64,000 bases of DNA from Elsinoe arachidis (Eukaryota; Ascomycota; Dothideomycetes; Myriangiales; Elsinoaceae). The DNA lies in NCBI GenBank assembly GCA_013372555.1, contig JAAPAX010000014.1:483963-547962 (forward strand). Direction: 5' to 3'. This document shows positions 18,211 through 30,562 of the stretch, in pieces. The notes under the pieces were generated by a model. It did no database searches, was not told where the DNA came from, and was given only the letters and a program-made list of their open reading frames with translations. The position numbers and the translations under genes were made by a program. Position 1 is the first letter of the stretch. Each line of letters begins with the position of its first letter.

Positions 18211-20692
18211 ATGGCGAGCTACCACGTCCCACTCGAGCGGTCGGACGATGAGTCGACGTGTGGGAACCCTCCGGAGGTGGACCCGCGTCTGTCCTCCCGC
18301 GCGCGAGCCGGATGCGAAAAGATCTACCAATCCTGGCAGGAGTGAGTAGGACGATAGTCCGCCTCGATGGCCTTCGCAGCGTGCTGAAAGTGCCAGGTTC
18401 GTCCTCAACGCCGGCTGCGAGGACTACGTGGAGGCTCGCGCGCTACTGGATCTCCGGGCCTCACCTCGAGTCGAATGGATCGAGAAGTTCCTCCGCTACC
18501 TGGTCCTCTCGCGGAAAGGCATGCTCGCTCGCAGGATCTGCACCAGCACCGTCGCCACGCTGTATGGCTACTTTCGTCGACTCATGCGTGACCGCCTCGA
18601 GCCCGGAGGTCGACTGCTCACCCCGGGGGAGAATGCGCGCATACGGGCAGTATCGTCCAGCCTGTTTCCTTTCTTAGTGAGAATGCTGCACCGCTGACGC
18701 ACCGGATCAGTTCATCGGCAAACTCCCGGCTCTGGAAGGCGCGTCGACCAAAGCCCGTCCCAAGCCGCTCGCTTCGTCCGATGTCGTCGTCGACGTCCTA
18801 AATTTCCTGTGGGTTGATGATTATCACGACTTTCGGGCGGGCGGTGGCCGTCAGCGCCTCCAGCTATCGTTCGCCCTGCTCCTCATGCTTTTTCTCGGTC
18901 TCCGTCCGGGGGAATTTATGGAGTCGTCCGCTCACGCGGGGTCCAACGCAGCTCTGGTCTACGGAGACGTGACCTTGATAGCCGCCCGGGTCGACGCAGC
19001 CCACCTTCCCGCTCTGGGTCCAGCGGAGCGGACGGCCGGTGTCGTCAAATGGTATCTGCAAGTACGTTATCGGCTGCGAAAGGGGATGCGGAACGTTGAA
19101 GGCAAGGAGTAAGTGGCAGGCCCCTGATTGTCGGTCTGGCGTTGATTCTGATGCTCTAATCTTTTAGAACTTTCGTGACGTTGAAAGCCACCCCACAGAC
19201 GCCACTGCTATGTCCCGTCTCTCAATTTCTTGGCTTGGCACTTGCCGACGACGTCTTCGTTGATCTGCGGCACCCAGAGCAGCTTTGTTCGCCGGAGCTA
19301 CCCAGGGGGAGACCTACCCTACACGCCAGAATGCGCCCGGAGAAAGCCAGGATGCCCATTTTCAGGCATTGGGATGGGCCCAAGGGCCTGTCCGACGTGC
19401 GAGCTCAGACCTCGGACTCGTTGAGCCGGTACTTGGACGAAATCGGAGGCAGAGCCGGTTTTGCAGACACACTCACTGCCTATGCAATACGTCGCGGCCA
19501 CGGTAACAAACTAGACTCTACCGTGTCTGCCGCCGAGAGGAGGTCGAGGATGTCCCATCGAGGTGATGACGTCTACAGCAACGCGTATGTGTCTCCGATC
19601 TCCGCCCTGGACACCCAGGCCATCATGCTGCACGAGCCGTCGGAGGACACGGCTTTTCAGCGCCTTCGCACTATGGCGGCGAATCGAGACATGGCCGCGG
19701 CGGCGCTCGGCCGGTCTCCGGTTGTCCTGCAGTCCTGCCTGCCGTCAGAGACCGGTGGTACAGCCGCAAGACGACAGCGGCGCAGGGACGCCAGGCGTAC
19801 GTACGATAACATGTTGAGCGCCGCAATGTTCAAAGGCAGCGCCGACAAGGATCATTTCAGCCAGGCTCGTGAGCGGGACATGATGCTCGCACTCATGTCG
19901 GAGAGAGCTTCCACCTTGCTCAAGCTGGACACAGCAAGAAACAATGTAGTTCTTCCGCTCTCAGGACCACCGGAGCGGCGATCCTTGTCGCGCAATGTCG
20001 AAAGTTTCATGGCTGTGGCAGTGCCACGGACGTACCTGACCTATCCACGGTCGGCACCCGATAACTGGCATCGATGTCCTCATTGCGGGAAGCAGCTGAC
20101 ATTCAGCCCTGATCGTGTCACTGATGCTAATCTGCACTTGCTCTCATGTGCCAAGTCACAAGGGATTCGTGCTCCTCATGGCCACGTGTTTCCCGTCGAC
20201 CGAGAAGCTGCAGAAGACTCCAGCAGTCTTCCGGGGCGCGACTCCGCCACGATTCCCGTCAGACGTGTTGACTCTCTCGTGGTGGAGCCACAGACCCCCG
20301 TCTGCAACACCAGCGTTGATCCCACTGCCGCAGCCGAGCCGCCTACTTCCACCAGGGTCTCCCATCTCTACTGCCACCGCTGCGTGGAGTTCTTCGTGGC
20401 CGGAGCGGAATGGGAGTCACACTGCCGCTTTCATCTCGATTCGGCCGATTCGTTTTTCGGAATTGTGGCCACTTCTGGAGTCATTCTTCGGGCCGGCCAT
20501 TGTCCCTGGTGCATGTCCGATCAGACATTGTCTCCGCAGCGAAGATTTCAACAATTTCCAAAAGCAGGCCACTTACATGCTCACTTGCGTAAACACATTG
20601 CGGCTTTATCTCAACGCGAGCGTGCGGAGTGTCCGGCTTCAACATGCAACGCGGCCTTCTCGTCCACTGGAAAGATGTCTACGATTGCGTGA
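18211..20692 (+). CDS. DUF3435 tyrosine recombinase, captain-like
   Basis: Exons 18,211-18,341, 18,397-18,649, 18,711-19,108 and 19,168-20,692 join in frame to 768 residues. This is a tyrosine recombinase that would cut and rejoin DNA at specific sites. The family drives Starship and Crypton-type fungal elements. An N-terminal SAM-like/core-binding region (about 40-130) precedes the catalytic domain. Visible active-site candidates are R193 in GLRPGEF, Y366-x-x-R369 in YAIRRGHGN, and Y397/Y401 in DDVYSNAY, the R-Y-R-Y pattern. The C-terminal half has Cys/His pairs suggestive of zinc fingers (RCPHCG near 563, CHRC near 661, CPWC near 705 with HLHAHLRKH). No stops or frameshifts are seen. It lies alone in the spacer between the inverted arms. 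I infer, but cannot show, that it acts on flanking DNA. Confidence 0.85.
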
Positions 20693-21050
20693 CTGCTAGA
20701 GAGAAATTTCGTGGTCGACGATTCTCTGAGAAAGGGCGGGTGTCGCCGCCGCGCTATTGTGGGCCATCATGCCCGCAGGATTCCCACTGGACTCGCGGAG
20801 ACTCGTCGTTGGCACGATTTGAACGGTGATGCCCTGGACTTGCCTGGCCCGGGGATCAGGCAGAGTGCATATGGTCGTACAATTAGATGGAGCCTGGTAG
20901 ACCTCTCGTCGCAAACGTTCAACAGAACCGGTCTCCAGCTGCATATGCTGTATACAAGTCAACAGTTACCCGCACTCAAATCGGACTGTATTACATTGCG
21001 TGTTTGCACATCTATCGGCAATTTCTCACAACCTCATGACGGGTGGAAAG
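20693..21050. other. Spacer DNA downstream of recombinase gene
   Basis: No gene is seen. Homology to the left arm begins at about 21,050. Neither a terminator nor an element end is recognisable by eye. Confidence 0.4.
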
Positions 21051-21198
21051 ACTTCCTGCTCCATAACTTGTTGACCTCGAGCGTCACTCATCAAAATGGG
21101 TCTTCGGCTCGCTCGCTCCCGTCGTGAGTTCCCCCCTTCATGCATACTCGTGAATTGACTCCTTCGTGCATGCATACCCAAGAGGTTATTTGCTCGTG

Positions 21199-22181
21199 CT
21201 ACTGCTGGAGGAAGAAAACCTCCGCCTGGATCTGCCGCGACAGATGGACGAAAGGATACAGCGAGCGTAGCAGCGACCGCTCGGCGTCCTCCTTCGATGA
21301 CAGGACGGCTTTGACCTCCTGGATCTCCGAGTTCCGCGCCGCCAGATCTGCCCTCAGCCCGAGTTCCTGCTCGCGCAACTTCGCCACGAGACACCTTTGC
21401 ATATCCACCGTTGCCAACACAGCATCGAACGCGGGGCTGACGAACGAGGTCGTGGAGCGCTCCACAGCGTTGGTGGCTACGCTCAGCACGAAGCCTTGCT
21501 TGAGCACCGCCTGATGCGATTCCGCATCGGACAGCTTCCTGGATACTTCCATGAGCTGCCGGTCGAAGCTCAACGCTACTCCCTCGAGGCTGATCTTTCT
21601 CTCCCTCGCCGCGCTGATATCCTTGCGTACGTCGCGGAGTTGTGCGGCTCGGTGTTGGAGTCCTTCGAGAAACGTCCGTGCTGTTTCCACCAGGCAGACT
21701 TGACACGCGTCTGAAGTACGGGGAAACGTCAAGCTCGAAGGCACAAGAGGCTCAGCGAAAGCGACGGAGTGGTCGTCGGCCAGCAGGGAGTAGCTGCCCG
21801 TATCTACCGAGGTCCTTGACGCAACACTGGAAGACCGTGATAGGTACGACGGGAGAAACAGAAATCGGTCGGATCGATCGCTCGGGGGAATCGGCAGGGG
21901 AGACGTGCCGACTTGATATCGTCGTCGAAGGACGGGTATCTTGGAGGGCTATGGCTGTTCAGCACAGGTCCCAGCTGGCCACGCGCCTGTGATGAGCGCA
22001 CACACCTTGAAGCGTGTTGCAACCGCTCGATACTTCGAAGCGTTGCCTCTCGGGCAGCTCGACTTGCTGTCACCAGTCTGTCGCGGCAATCGCAGTAGCC
22101 GAGGGTCAGTATCTCTTTCTGCAATTAGATTCATGCGGGATTTGAAGGTGAGTAGCTTCGACCATCAACTTGTACGGCCAT
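21199..22181 (-). CDS. Coiled-coil protein gene, right copy
   Basis: The last segment (21,199 to about 21,940) is open and encodes a Ser-rich lead (SSSVASRTSVDTGSYSLLAD) and then long helices: FLEGLQHRAAQLRDVRKDIS, LMEVSRKLSDAESHQAVLK, LREQELGLRADLAARNSEIQ. It ends ..LSRQIQAEVFFLQQ. An upstream exon-like piece (about 22,040-22,126, KEILTLGYCDC..) is joined through a GTGTGT..CAG intron, but the phase does not match cleanly. A conserved ATGGCCG start candidate lies at 22,181. I do not recognise the family. The helical, charged composition suggests a structural or DNA-associated coiled coil. It is the intact partner of the broken left copy and points towards the recombinase gene. Confidence 0.5.
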
Positions 22182-22219
22182 GGTCACGATCACGCTGGGA
22201 GATCATGTTTGTGGCTTAG

Positions 22220-22620
22220 GATTTGGTGGTGCCGGGTTGCCCCGCGAGACGGTGAGCGGGTCTGTTGTTGAATGCCTTCCCATCAGGGTGATCGCGAAGT
22301 GACAGATGGATCGATTGCCGCCATGCCTGATCGGCATCTGGATTTCTCCGTGAATTACGTGGTCGATCCTTGTCACCATTCTGCTACATAGAATACGATT
22401 TGGTCTAGCGAAACGCTCGTAAAGAAGAGCCGCTAGTGGGTGAGTTACGTTATGCTACAACCCCTCGCCCCTATATATTTCACGCGTACTATTCGTGACT
22501 AAGTGATCCCTCCCTCTATTACGTGCCAAAGGCCAGAATTTAAGCTGTTACATCATGTATAGTAAAGCTGTTATTCAGGCTGTCGTCTTCTGAATAGTCA
22601 GGTAACAGGACGACCACGCT
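22220..22620. other. Arm DNA without a gene
   Basis: The first part matches the reverse complement of about 16,010-16,080. No gene is seen. Confidence 0.4.
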
Positions 22621-22960
22621 CCGGCGTAGGCCGCCGGGGTATCGATCGTCCCTTGCTCACTAAATCTTCTTACGCTTACGTGCCTAAAAGCCGCTGCTGC
22701 TGTACGACTTTACGTCGCTGTGCTAACGATAAGTTAAAGCTGTTCTTGCTGATTTTATCCTTTCCGTGATGAATCGCTTGACCGGTGTTTCGACGTCGAC
22801 GACGAATATGCGCGCTTTGAGATTACGGTTGGCCGTACGCAGTCTTGTGCAGGATTGTGGCTCGTCTAACCGCAAGACGATTGAGCCGGATTGGGCACAT
22901 TTCATCAAGTCAAGCCAACTTATGCTCGGTGCTACAGCCTCGCTTAGTGCACAAAGTTGA
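22620..22960 (+). mobile_element. Fot1-like fragment, right-arm copy
   Basis: This follows the C-terminal coding region of the Fot1-like transposase in the same plus-strand order as 12,865-13,160, with ATCGATCGTC, CTTCTTACGCTTACG, GCCGCTG and GAGATTACGGTTG in sequence. It is the longer counterpart of 15,540-15,780. No frame is open. Confidence 0.65.
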
Positions 22961-23019
22961 CATTCTATGATCGCACGTCATAAATTTACGTTTTGTAGGA
23001 CAACAAGTGTCTTCGACTT

Positions 23020-24860
23020 ACTAACTAACTAATATATATCTTAAAGTATAGATAGTAGAATACTAAATAAGTTATATTAGTAGTAGCTTTAAGTCTACTT
23101 TAAGATGCATAAGAAATAGCTTAATAGATAATATTTATTATATAAAAAAAATGTTTATAAAGATTTTATAATAAGAAAAATAGAAACATATATAACTTAT
23201 ATAGATATATAAGTTATATATATTAATTATATTAATAGTAAGTAATAGTAAGAAATCTAGCTAAGTTATTTTACTTTAGAAACTCTATTCTAACTTTATA
23301 GATATAAATTACATTAATATTATATAAATAAATAAAAGTACTAGATTATTATAGACTATTTAAATATAGCCTATACTAGTAGTCTAAGCTAAGTTTAGAA
23401 TAAAGTGTTCTATATAATAAACATAATTAGCACTCTAGTATATAGCTAATTATAGTATAGACTATAGAGTAGCTATAAGTATAAAAGAAAATCTATTAGC
23501 TAACTAACTTAGATTATTCTTTAGATTATTCTTCTTATAGGTAAGTAATAGATAAGTATAGTAAGTACTCTCTAGATTATCTTCCTTATAAGTAATCTTA
23601 GTAAGTATAAGGAATATATAAGCTAGGTCTCCTATATAAGTAGTTACTATAGTTAATCTTATCTAGATAGTAAACACTAGTATTACTAAGGCTAGTCTTA
23701 TTAATATAATCTAATTATAGTTACTTTATTATCTATAAGATATATCTTCTCTAACTCTTACTTTAGTACTATACTACTATAGAAGTAGAACACTTTATTC
23801 TTAGCTTAGCTTAGACTACTAGTATAGGCTATATCTAGATAGTTTATAATATTCTACTTCTATAGTAGTATAGTATTAAGGTAAGAGTTAAAAAAGATAT
23901 ATCTTATAGATAATAAAGTATAATTAGTATTACTAAGGCTAGTCTTAGTAATACTAGTGTTTACTATCTAGATAAGATTAACTATAGTAACTACTTATAT
24001 AGGAGACCTAGCTTATATATTTCTTATACTTACTAAAATTACTTATAAGGAAGATAATCTAGAGAGTACTTACTATACTTATCTATTACTTATCTATAAG
24101 AAGAATAATCTAAGTTAGTTAGCTAATATATTTTCTTTTATACTTATAGCTACTCTATAGTCTATACTATAATTAGCTATATACTAGAGTACTAATTATA
24201 TTTATTATATAGATATTATATAAAGAGTAATAGTAAAGTATTATATAGTATTATATAAGTACTATACTATTCTAAGTATACTAGTAGTAAAGTATAGCTT
24301 TAGCTAAGCTAGAAGTCTTTATTAGAATAGAGAATAGAAAGACCTAATATAAGTTCTAAGTATTTATCTCTCTAGAAAGAGTATTTCTCTAACTTACTCT
24401 AGAATTACTATTATTAAGTAGAAGATAATTATATTTAGAGATATAATATTCTATTATCTATACCTAGATATTAACTAGATAATAGATAAGTTAATAGTTT
24501 AAGAGGTCTATTTACTAGAAGTAAGTAGCTTCTAATATTTAGTCCTTAGTATTATATAACTTATAACTATATAATTCTATAATTTAATTATCTAGTAAGA
24601 GCTATATTCTTTATATCTTATAGTATAAAAGTATATTTAAGAAATAGTTTCTTTATCTAGAAGTAGTTATAATATAATAATATACTTAATAGTATACTAA
24701 GAGTTTAGTTAGTAAGCTAGACTATTAGAGCAATAAGTATACTAGTATAGTACTAGCGTTTTAAAGAAGTACTTTTAATTGTTATAAGACTAATCTCTAG
24801 TCTATTTGCTATAGAACACGATTAGGGTTTTTATTCTCTAGCTAAAGAGTTATATCTCTG
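23020..24860. other. AT-rich RIP-like block with internal inverted duplication
   Basis: This is the same composition and sequence family as 8,640-9,960, read in reverse complement. In addition, about 23,400-23,830 is an inverted copy of about 23,840-24,250, so the segment containing AGTATTACTAAGGCTAGTCTTA occurs in both orientations around an axis near 23,830. The left arm has only one copy. It is non-coding. Confidence 0.75.
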
Positions 24861-25147
24861 GACCCTACTAGCGCAGCAAAGCGCAGCGCTAGCGTAGCGC
24901 TGATTCCTCACAAACAGACCGGAATCGCAGAGACGGTCCGCTGATTGGCGAGCTCAGAATGGATAGATCATGAGCTCTGTCTCATGAACCGCCCAACATT
25001 GTGGGGGACCATCTTGGCAGCGTTAGAAACCACCTCTGATTCGCCGACGAGTCGCTGTACTTGGCAAAATCTTGAACTTGCCGCCGACGCGACAGGCATA
25101 TAATATTCTCATCTTCCTCATGATGGCAGTGATTTATGCCAGGCAGA

Positions 25148-26423
25148 ATGGATCCCCTAAGTATCGGAACTGGGACGGCTACGACTCTCGTACTCGTACT
25201 TCAAGCTGCCGGGACACTGTGCAGCATTCTTCGCGAATGCAAACAGGCACCAGCTGCTATTCGGCAACTCCTGGACGAGCTCGAAGCGCTATTCGCTGTC
25301 CTTGCCACGTTGAAGAACAGTCTCACACCCGATGACGATATACTCGACTCTTTGCGGCTTCCATTGAGCAGATGCACAAAGACTTGTCAAGATTTCCAGG
25401 CACTTCTCGGCAAGCACGTGGGCACTTCGACTAGCGCTAGAGCTTCCTTCAAAGACTGGATGAAACTCAAATATCGCGGCAATGACATCAATGGATTCAA
25501 GACAAGCATATCAGATTACAAAGCGACCATCACCATCGCTCTGTGTAATGTCAACATGTAAGTATACTCTTCGGGAATCGAGCGTTGACTATGCTGACCA
25601 CGCACCCTACAGCCGAAATGCCAGAATGACTCGAGAAGCTGCCGAGGAATATAGAACTATGATCGTTGAGACTACGCATGACCTTGAGTTCCAACTCCAG
25701 ATCATCAATGACAAGCTCGATTCGCTGCGGGAGCAGAAGGAGCAGAAAGAGCAGAGAGCATATGTCGACATGACCACGGAGGAAGACATGGTAGAGGAAA
25801 AGGACAGTGTCATGACCTGTTTGGCCATCTGTTCTCAGGTCGCAAGGGGTCTTGAGGAAATGAGGGATGAGGCATTCGAGTCGAGCTCTGGACAAAGTGG
25901 CCGCGTGCGTACCGTTGCCGACGACGCCACAGACATCACACGCAGCGTCCGACAGGTCGACGGGCTTAGCGCTGACGCGGGTACCCTGCAACGACGGCTG
26001 TCTGCTTTGCGAGAGAGACTAGTCAAACGGCATACGACTGCAAAGTTGTCTTCGCTGCAAGAAGAGGAGAAGGAGTTGATAAAAGAAATGGAAAGTTTGC
26101 AACAGAGTTTATCGGTGTGCGGCGTTGCAGAAGAAGGCTATCGACGAAACATCGTGGAGAACATCTCCTCTGGCGACGACGCACAACAATTTCTGGTATC
26201 GACCGTCGGTCACCTTGTTTCTGCTCGCGACATCACGGCTGGGCTTCGGTCCACGTTGGTCGTTGGACAAATGTCTGACGAAAGCATACAGCAGATCAGT
26301 CGGGGCAAAAAGCAAGGTGAGAGCTCGACTAGGAAAGCATCGGTCAACGGCCCGGACACGAATGCCACGGCTGTGAAGACAGATTACGAGGGACGATATG
26401 GGACGGGGAACGTGTTGAAATGA
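25148..26423 (+). CDS. HeLo-like N-terminal, coiled-coil protein, right copy
   Basis: Exons 25,148-25,557 and 25,613-26,423 give 406 residues with the same intron as the left copy. Residues 1-20 (MDPLSIGTGTATTLVLVLQA) and the following helical bundle fit the fungal HeLo-like/NLR-type N-terminal domain. A Glu/Lys-rich coiled coil starts near residue 165 (REQKEQKEQRAYVDM). No effector, NACHT or repeat domain is attached. Flanking non-coding DNA is also nearly identical to the left arm, so identity is not explained by selection on the protein alone. A start 12 nt upstream (25,136) is also possible. Confidence 0.8.
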
Positions 26424-26639
26424 GAGCCGACTTTTCTATCTTCAGTCCTGGTCTAGCAAAGCGCACCACGCGAAGGGAAAAGTATTGCAGGTTCGCACCA
26501 CCAGTTTCGTTCGTTAAGTAGATGATGAGGTGTCCATCCTCGGTGCCAGAGTAGGCAGCTGGTCCGTCGGCACTACCAATGTATTATGTAGCCCACATCG
26601 CGATGTTGAGCCTGCCATGTACGCTAGCTGCTGCCTGTT

Positions 26640-26910
26640 CTTGCAACTTCGAATTCTTCCACCAATTTATACCCAATCCAAGATAGTGGATCGATCATCA
26701 AGCCATGGAGATGGATGGTCACTTTCTTTACAGCACGGAGGACCGAGGAAACTGGATCCTGGGCTTTGACGCATACTCGCGAGCGTTGTGGTTAGTATTG
26801 TTATCTAGGGTGTCCGAACAATATTCTATCACGAAGTGTCGCGGGTTAAAAGAATGGTTAATCGATGGAACATTCATGGATCGTCTTATCCGATCGAGGT
26901 ATTAGATAGT
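26640..26910 (+). pseudogene. Integrase/rve-like relic, right copy
   Basis: The frame opening near 26,700 reads MEMDGHFLYSTEDRGNWILGF followed by DAYSRALWLVLLSR, matching the left-arm relic at 6,640-6,900. The DAYSR block recalls rve-type integrase cores. The frame ends near 26,903 and nothing further is recognisable. It is fragmentary and tentative. Confidence 0.3.
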
Positions 26911-26919
26911 CAGCAATAT

Positions 26920-27420
26920 CAAGCTCATTGCTCTTTCTGGAATGCCTGTTGGGTCTGGTCTGCCGGTGGGCGTGAAGAGCCACCATGCGTAGTCTGTTGA
27001 GATTCGAGGGGATATGCTTGATACAGCTTACGCCCATCGATACGGACATGGCGATGCCCCTGACAACTAACGTAGCGGCAAATGTGTGAAGAGAGGATGC
27101 GAGGATTGGAGGCGACAACGAGAGTGACCATGTGATTCGGTAGGCTTGAATTGCTCCGCGCACAGTTCCTGTCTTTCCACGAAACAGTGCAGCCCCTTTT
27201 CCCCACCAAAACAGCAGTGATTGCTATCTTGCAGATAGCCGATCATCTGGGTAAGGAGAGACGGCTCTTTTGATCGAGTCAGTCTCTCAGGTAGGCATTC
27301 AGCTGCCTCTTTTACCTAGAAAAGCCGCGCTTCCATGCTCCGCTGACCGTTTTCTTGTACCAATAGACACTCCGACGAACACTCATACTTCCTCCAACAT
27401 TCCGATCCTGACGAACAAAT
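26920..27420. other. Arm DNA without a clear gene
   Basis: This is the counterpart of about 6,180-6,600. It may hold the first exon of the GH23-like gene (a segment near 27,330-27,365 resembles left-arm 6,170-6,210), but no conserved signal peptide could be read. Confidence 0.35.
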
Positions 27421-27429
27421 CGAGTAAGA

Positions 27430-28448
27430 TGAAAGTGAGGACAGATACGTTGCAAAATCCGACATAGAACCCTTCGATTGTCACCTCCTGGGGGACAAAG
27501 GCTGGCTTCCAGCTCGAAATAGTCTCTTTTGTCTTGCGCTTGTGGAAAGACCAGAGAATATGACCATTATGCCGTTCTCGTTGACGACAAACCTTCCTTC
27601 CTTTCATGAATTCGATCACAGCGCTGAGACCTTGCTGCGCGAATCTCAGCAAACGTGTCAACGACGACCGGCCATCATCTTTACCTACATGGCCAATGGA
27701 CCCGTGGCAGCCGGACGGCCCGGTAGGGGACACACGGCTCGACTCTAGTTCGATGTGCGTTCTCAAGCATATTCGCAGTCACCTTGCGCATTTTGGTAGC
27801 TGATTGTGAAAACACAGGTGAACTCGTGGTATGCCCTTGTTGCAGCAAGGCTGTACTGCCTGGTCTGTGTCACCCAATACGGCTCATGAGATGGATTATC
27901 TCAGGGCAGCTATCGCGAGCGTGTCCGCGAGAGTCTCCCTGGACCCGAGCTTCGTCACTGCCATTTTGCTACAGGAGAGTAAAGGCTGCGTACGGGTAGT
28001 AAGTGTTTGCTTCAGCGGTGTCGATTGTGGTACCAGCTAATCATTCTAGATATCTACGGAAGGATATCACACGAATCCTGGTCTGCTGCAGTCTCATGAG
28101 GGGATAGGATCATGTAATCGCGCCGGTGTCGTGCAAGTGCCCTGCCCGGATGCAGAAATCAGTCAAATGATCAACGATGGAGTATTCGGAACGCAGTCTG
28201 GGGCGGGCTTGAAGTCGATCTTTCAGCACTTGAGCTCCTCACCGTCGGTCATGATCGCGCAACGATACTACCAGGCATCAAGGATCTACAACGGCGGCCA
28301 AGGAGGGTTCGTTCCCTCTGACCTGAGTATAGGATGCTGCACGTTGTGTTACGCCAGTGATGTTGCCAATCGGCTGGTCGGATGCAGCGGAGGAGACTCC
28401 GGCTGCTCTTTGGGTAGTGTTGTGGACACGACTGCAAAACCTATATAG
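27430..28448 (+). pseudogene. GH23/lysozyme-like gene, right copy, frame disrupted
   Basis: The core domain is readable. An exon (about 27,845-27,990) encodes ARVSLDPSFVTAILLQES, with the likely catalytic Glu in QES. A GTAAGT..TAG intron follows, then an exon to 28,448 with GLLQSHEGIGSCNRAG, SRIYNGGQGGF and a Cys-rich end. Fungal proteins of this type are secreted, lysozyme or lytic-transglycosylase-like, and would act on peptidoglycan. The upstream segment (27,470-27,780) carries frame differences from the left arm (a 1-nt loss near 27,510, further indels near 27,600 and about 4 nt lost near 27,838), so the complete gene looks broken even though the catalytic core survives. Unrecognised introns could change this view. 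Confidence 0.55.
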
Positions 28449-28449
28449 C

Positions 28450-30157
28450 GATGGTAGTGGAAAACTACTTTACTACTGGAAACAACACATGGACTATCGA
28501 GATTTTCGTTCTGATTAGGCTTCGACCCTTTGAGGTCACAGATATCACAGCGAGATAAAATGTTGAAGGGTTTCTCAGTAGAGATCAGACAAGAGATTGC
28601 AATAGAAGGTGCGTGTTATATGACGCTTCTTAAGTTTGCCATCCATTCAATAAGTGAGGCTATCTGAGTATGACAAGTTGTAGTTCAGTGATGCTTATTG
28701 GTCAAGGATCTGGACTGTCAGTGCCATGATACAGATCGTATAACGGACGTAGCTCTAGTGATAGGCATGCTTGTATGCGGCATGGAACTGTTTCGTTTGG
28801 AAGGCGGTCATTTGTGGTCCAACAACCATGCTGCACCCATGGATGAATTCCCATCTCAGTCAGACGCCAAAACTAGAGCCAGTACGGCCGGTTGCGCAAC
28901 ACTAAACGAAAATGGCCCAAAAAGACTCGGATTCGCCGTGCTTCTACCGCGAGAAAGAGCAGGTTTTGGCGCTCAGAAGAGGTCTGACAAGCTAAAAAGG
29001 TCGGTACTCCATCTGCGTAAGAGCGTTAGGATCGACAGTAAGGACGAACGACATGCATCAAATCATTCACGCCACCGAGCTCTCGGAGTCCCGATTGGGA
29101 AGGCTCAGCTCTCTTGTAACTCAAGTCATCAAGTGGACTTGTCAAGCCTGTCCTGCATTACTGTCTCGAAGTGTCATGTATGCCAGGAGGCGATTTCATG
29201 CAGGTTGGACACTGCACTGGGCTAATATATGGGCAATGCTTGATACGCCGTCAAGGTCGAATCAACATGGAAGCCTATAGACATCGACCTGTCTTTTATT
29301 GTCATGGCTGTTGACCCCTTCGCTATCTAGAGTCTGTTGGGCCAACATCTCGGGGCTATCGAATACGGTCAACCCGAGCTGCTTGGTCAGTTCATTTGTC
29401 ACTCATCACATCGACTTGTCGTCCGAGACCCACCCTGATAACCTCATCAGCTGATAGGTGATTTTAAATGTGGATAATGTAGCAGTGAATGACTTGACGA
29501 CAATGTGGCAAGAGAGTACTATCGGATTCTATGACTAGTCATGGAATCATCTCTTGTAGTATCAGGCACGCTACAGCTGTTGCGCGACCTGCTTTCGATC
29601 TTGCCGTTCTGTGCAGAAGGAATGTCATGATAGTAATGTGCATGCTCCCCACTTAGTGGGCCCGCACTAATCGTCATGCTTCTATTGTATACGGCATAAG
29701 AAGAAGAGGAGGAGGTGGAAAAGGAGGAGGAGGAGGAGGAGGAGGAGGAGGAAGTTAGAGTATACTAGCCACAGTCTTATGATAAGTTGAGGTTTAGGGA
29801 GTCAGGATAGAAATGCGCTCGAGATCGACTTCGTGATCTTCCACGTAGCAGCTTCTGTACGGACGAGATCGACGACGCACCACGACATGACATTTGGCTT
29901 CTAATGGCCATTGCAACTACATCATTGTGGTGAAGTATGGTATTTGGTGACCCTCAACCAACATCCGCAAATACTTCCTTGTGTACATAGAGCCGCAACT
30001 GTGAATGGGATATGGCGTACACGAACATTGAGTCTTCTCTGACTTTGTGAGGAAGGTTCAACAGACCCAGCGTCAACCAGAGCAAGTAGCTAAGCAGGCT
30101 GATTCGGCAGCGAAGGGTATTGCCAGACATAAGGTCACCATGCCAGGATACAGAGTC
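28450..30157. other. Arm DNA without a clear gene
   Basis: This is the counterpart of left-arm 640-1,760 and 4,820-5,300, with the left-arm transposon absent. I see no gene with conservation. It contains the GGA run at 29,701-29,755. Homology to the left arm stops at about 30,157 and resumes at about 40,907. Confidence 0.5.
29701..29755 (+). repeat. Purine (GGA)n microsatellite
   Basis: About 55 bases of almost pure AGG/AGA triplets, with no coding frame around them. It is private to the right arm, since the corresponding left-arm stretch (about 1,100) has no such run. Confidence 0.85.
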
Positions 30158-30562
30158 ACATTGATCAAGTCTGATCGGCGTGACAACGGCTTATGTCCTT
30201 CCTGTAGGTATGATTCACAAAAAAATGGTGGTGACCTTTCTTCTCCCAAAATGGTGAGTGTCTAGCAGTCTTGTAACACAAAGAGTGTCTTTGCTCCCTT
30301 ATCAAGGTATTGCAACGGAGGTGTAGTCGGCTCTTGGCCTTCCGGTCCTGCATCCTTCAGTAATTGAGCTAGTCCATGATTTTTGGTAGTGACCTGCCAC
30401 AATCTGCGCAGGATTGGCAAAATTAGCAACGGCCTGCGGTCTGCAGAACACAAGCGCTTCACCATCATCTTGAGAGGTCTGTATCTTACCGCAGTGCACA
30501 CAAAATCTGTTGCCATAGTAGCGTGCTACGGCTGCATATTCTGTATCTAGTGACCCCTCTTC

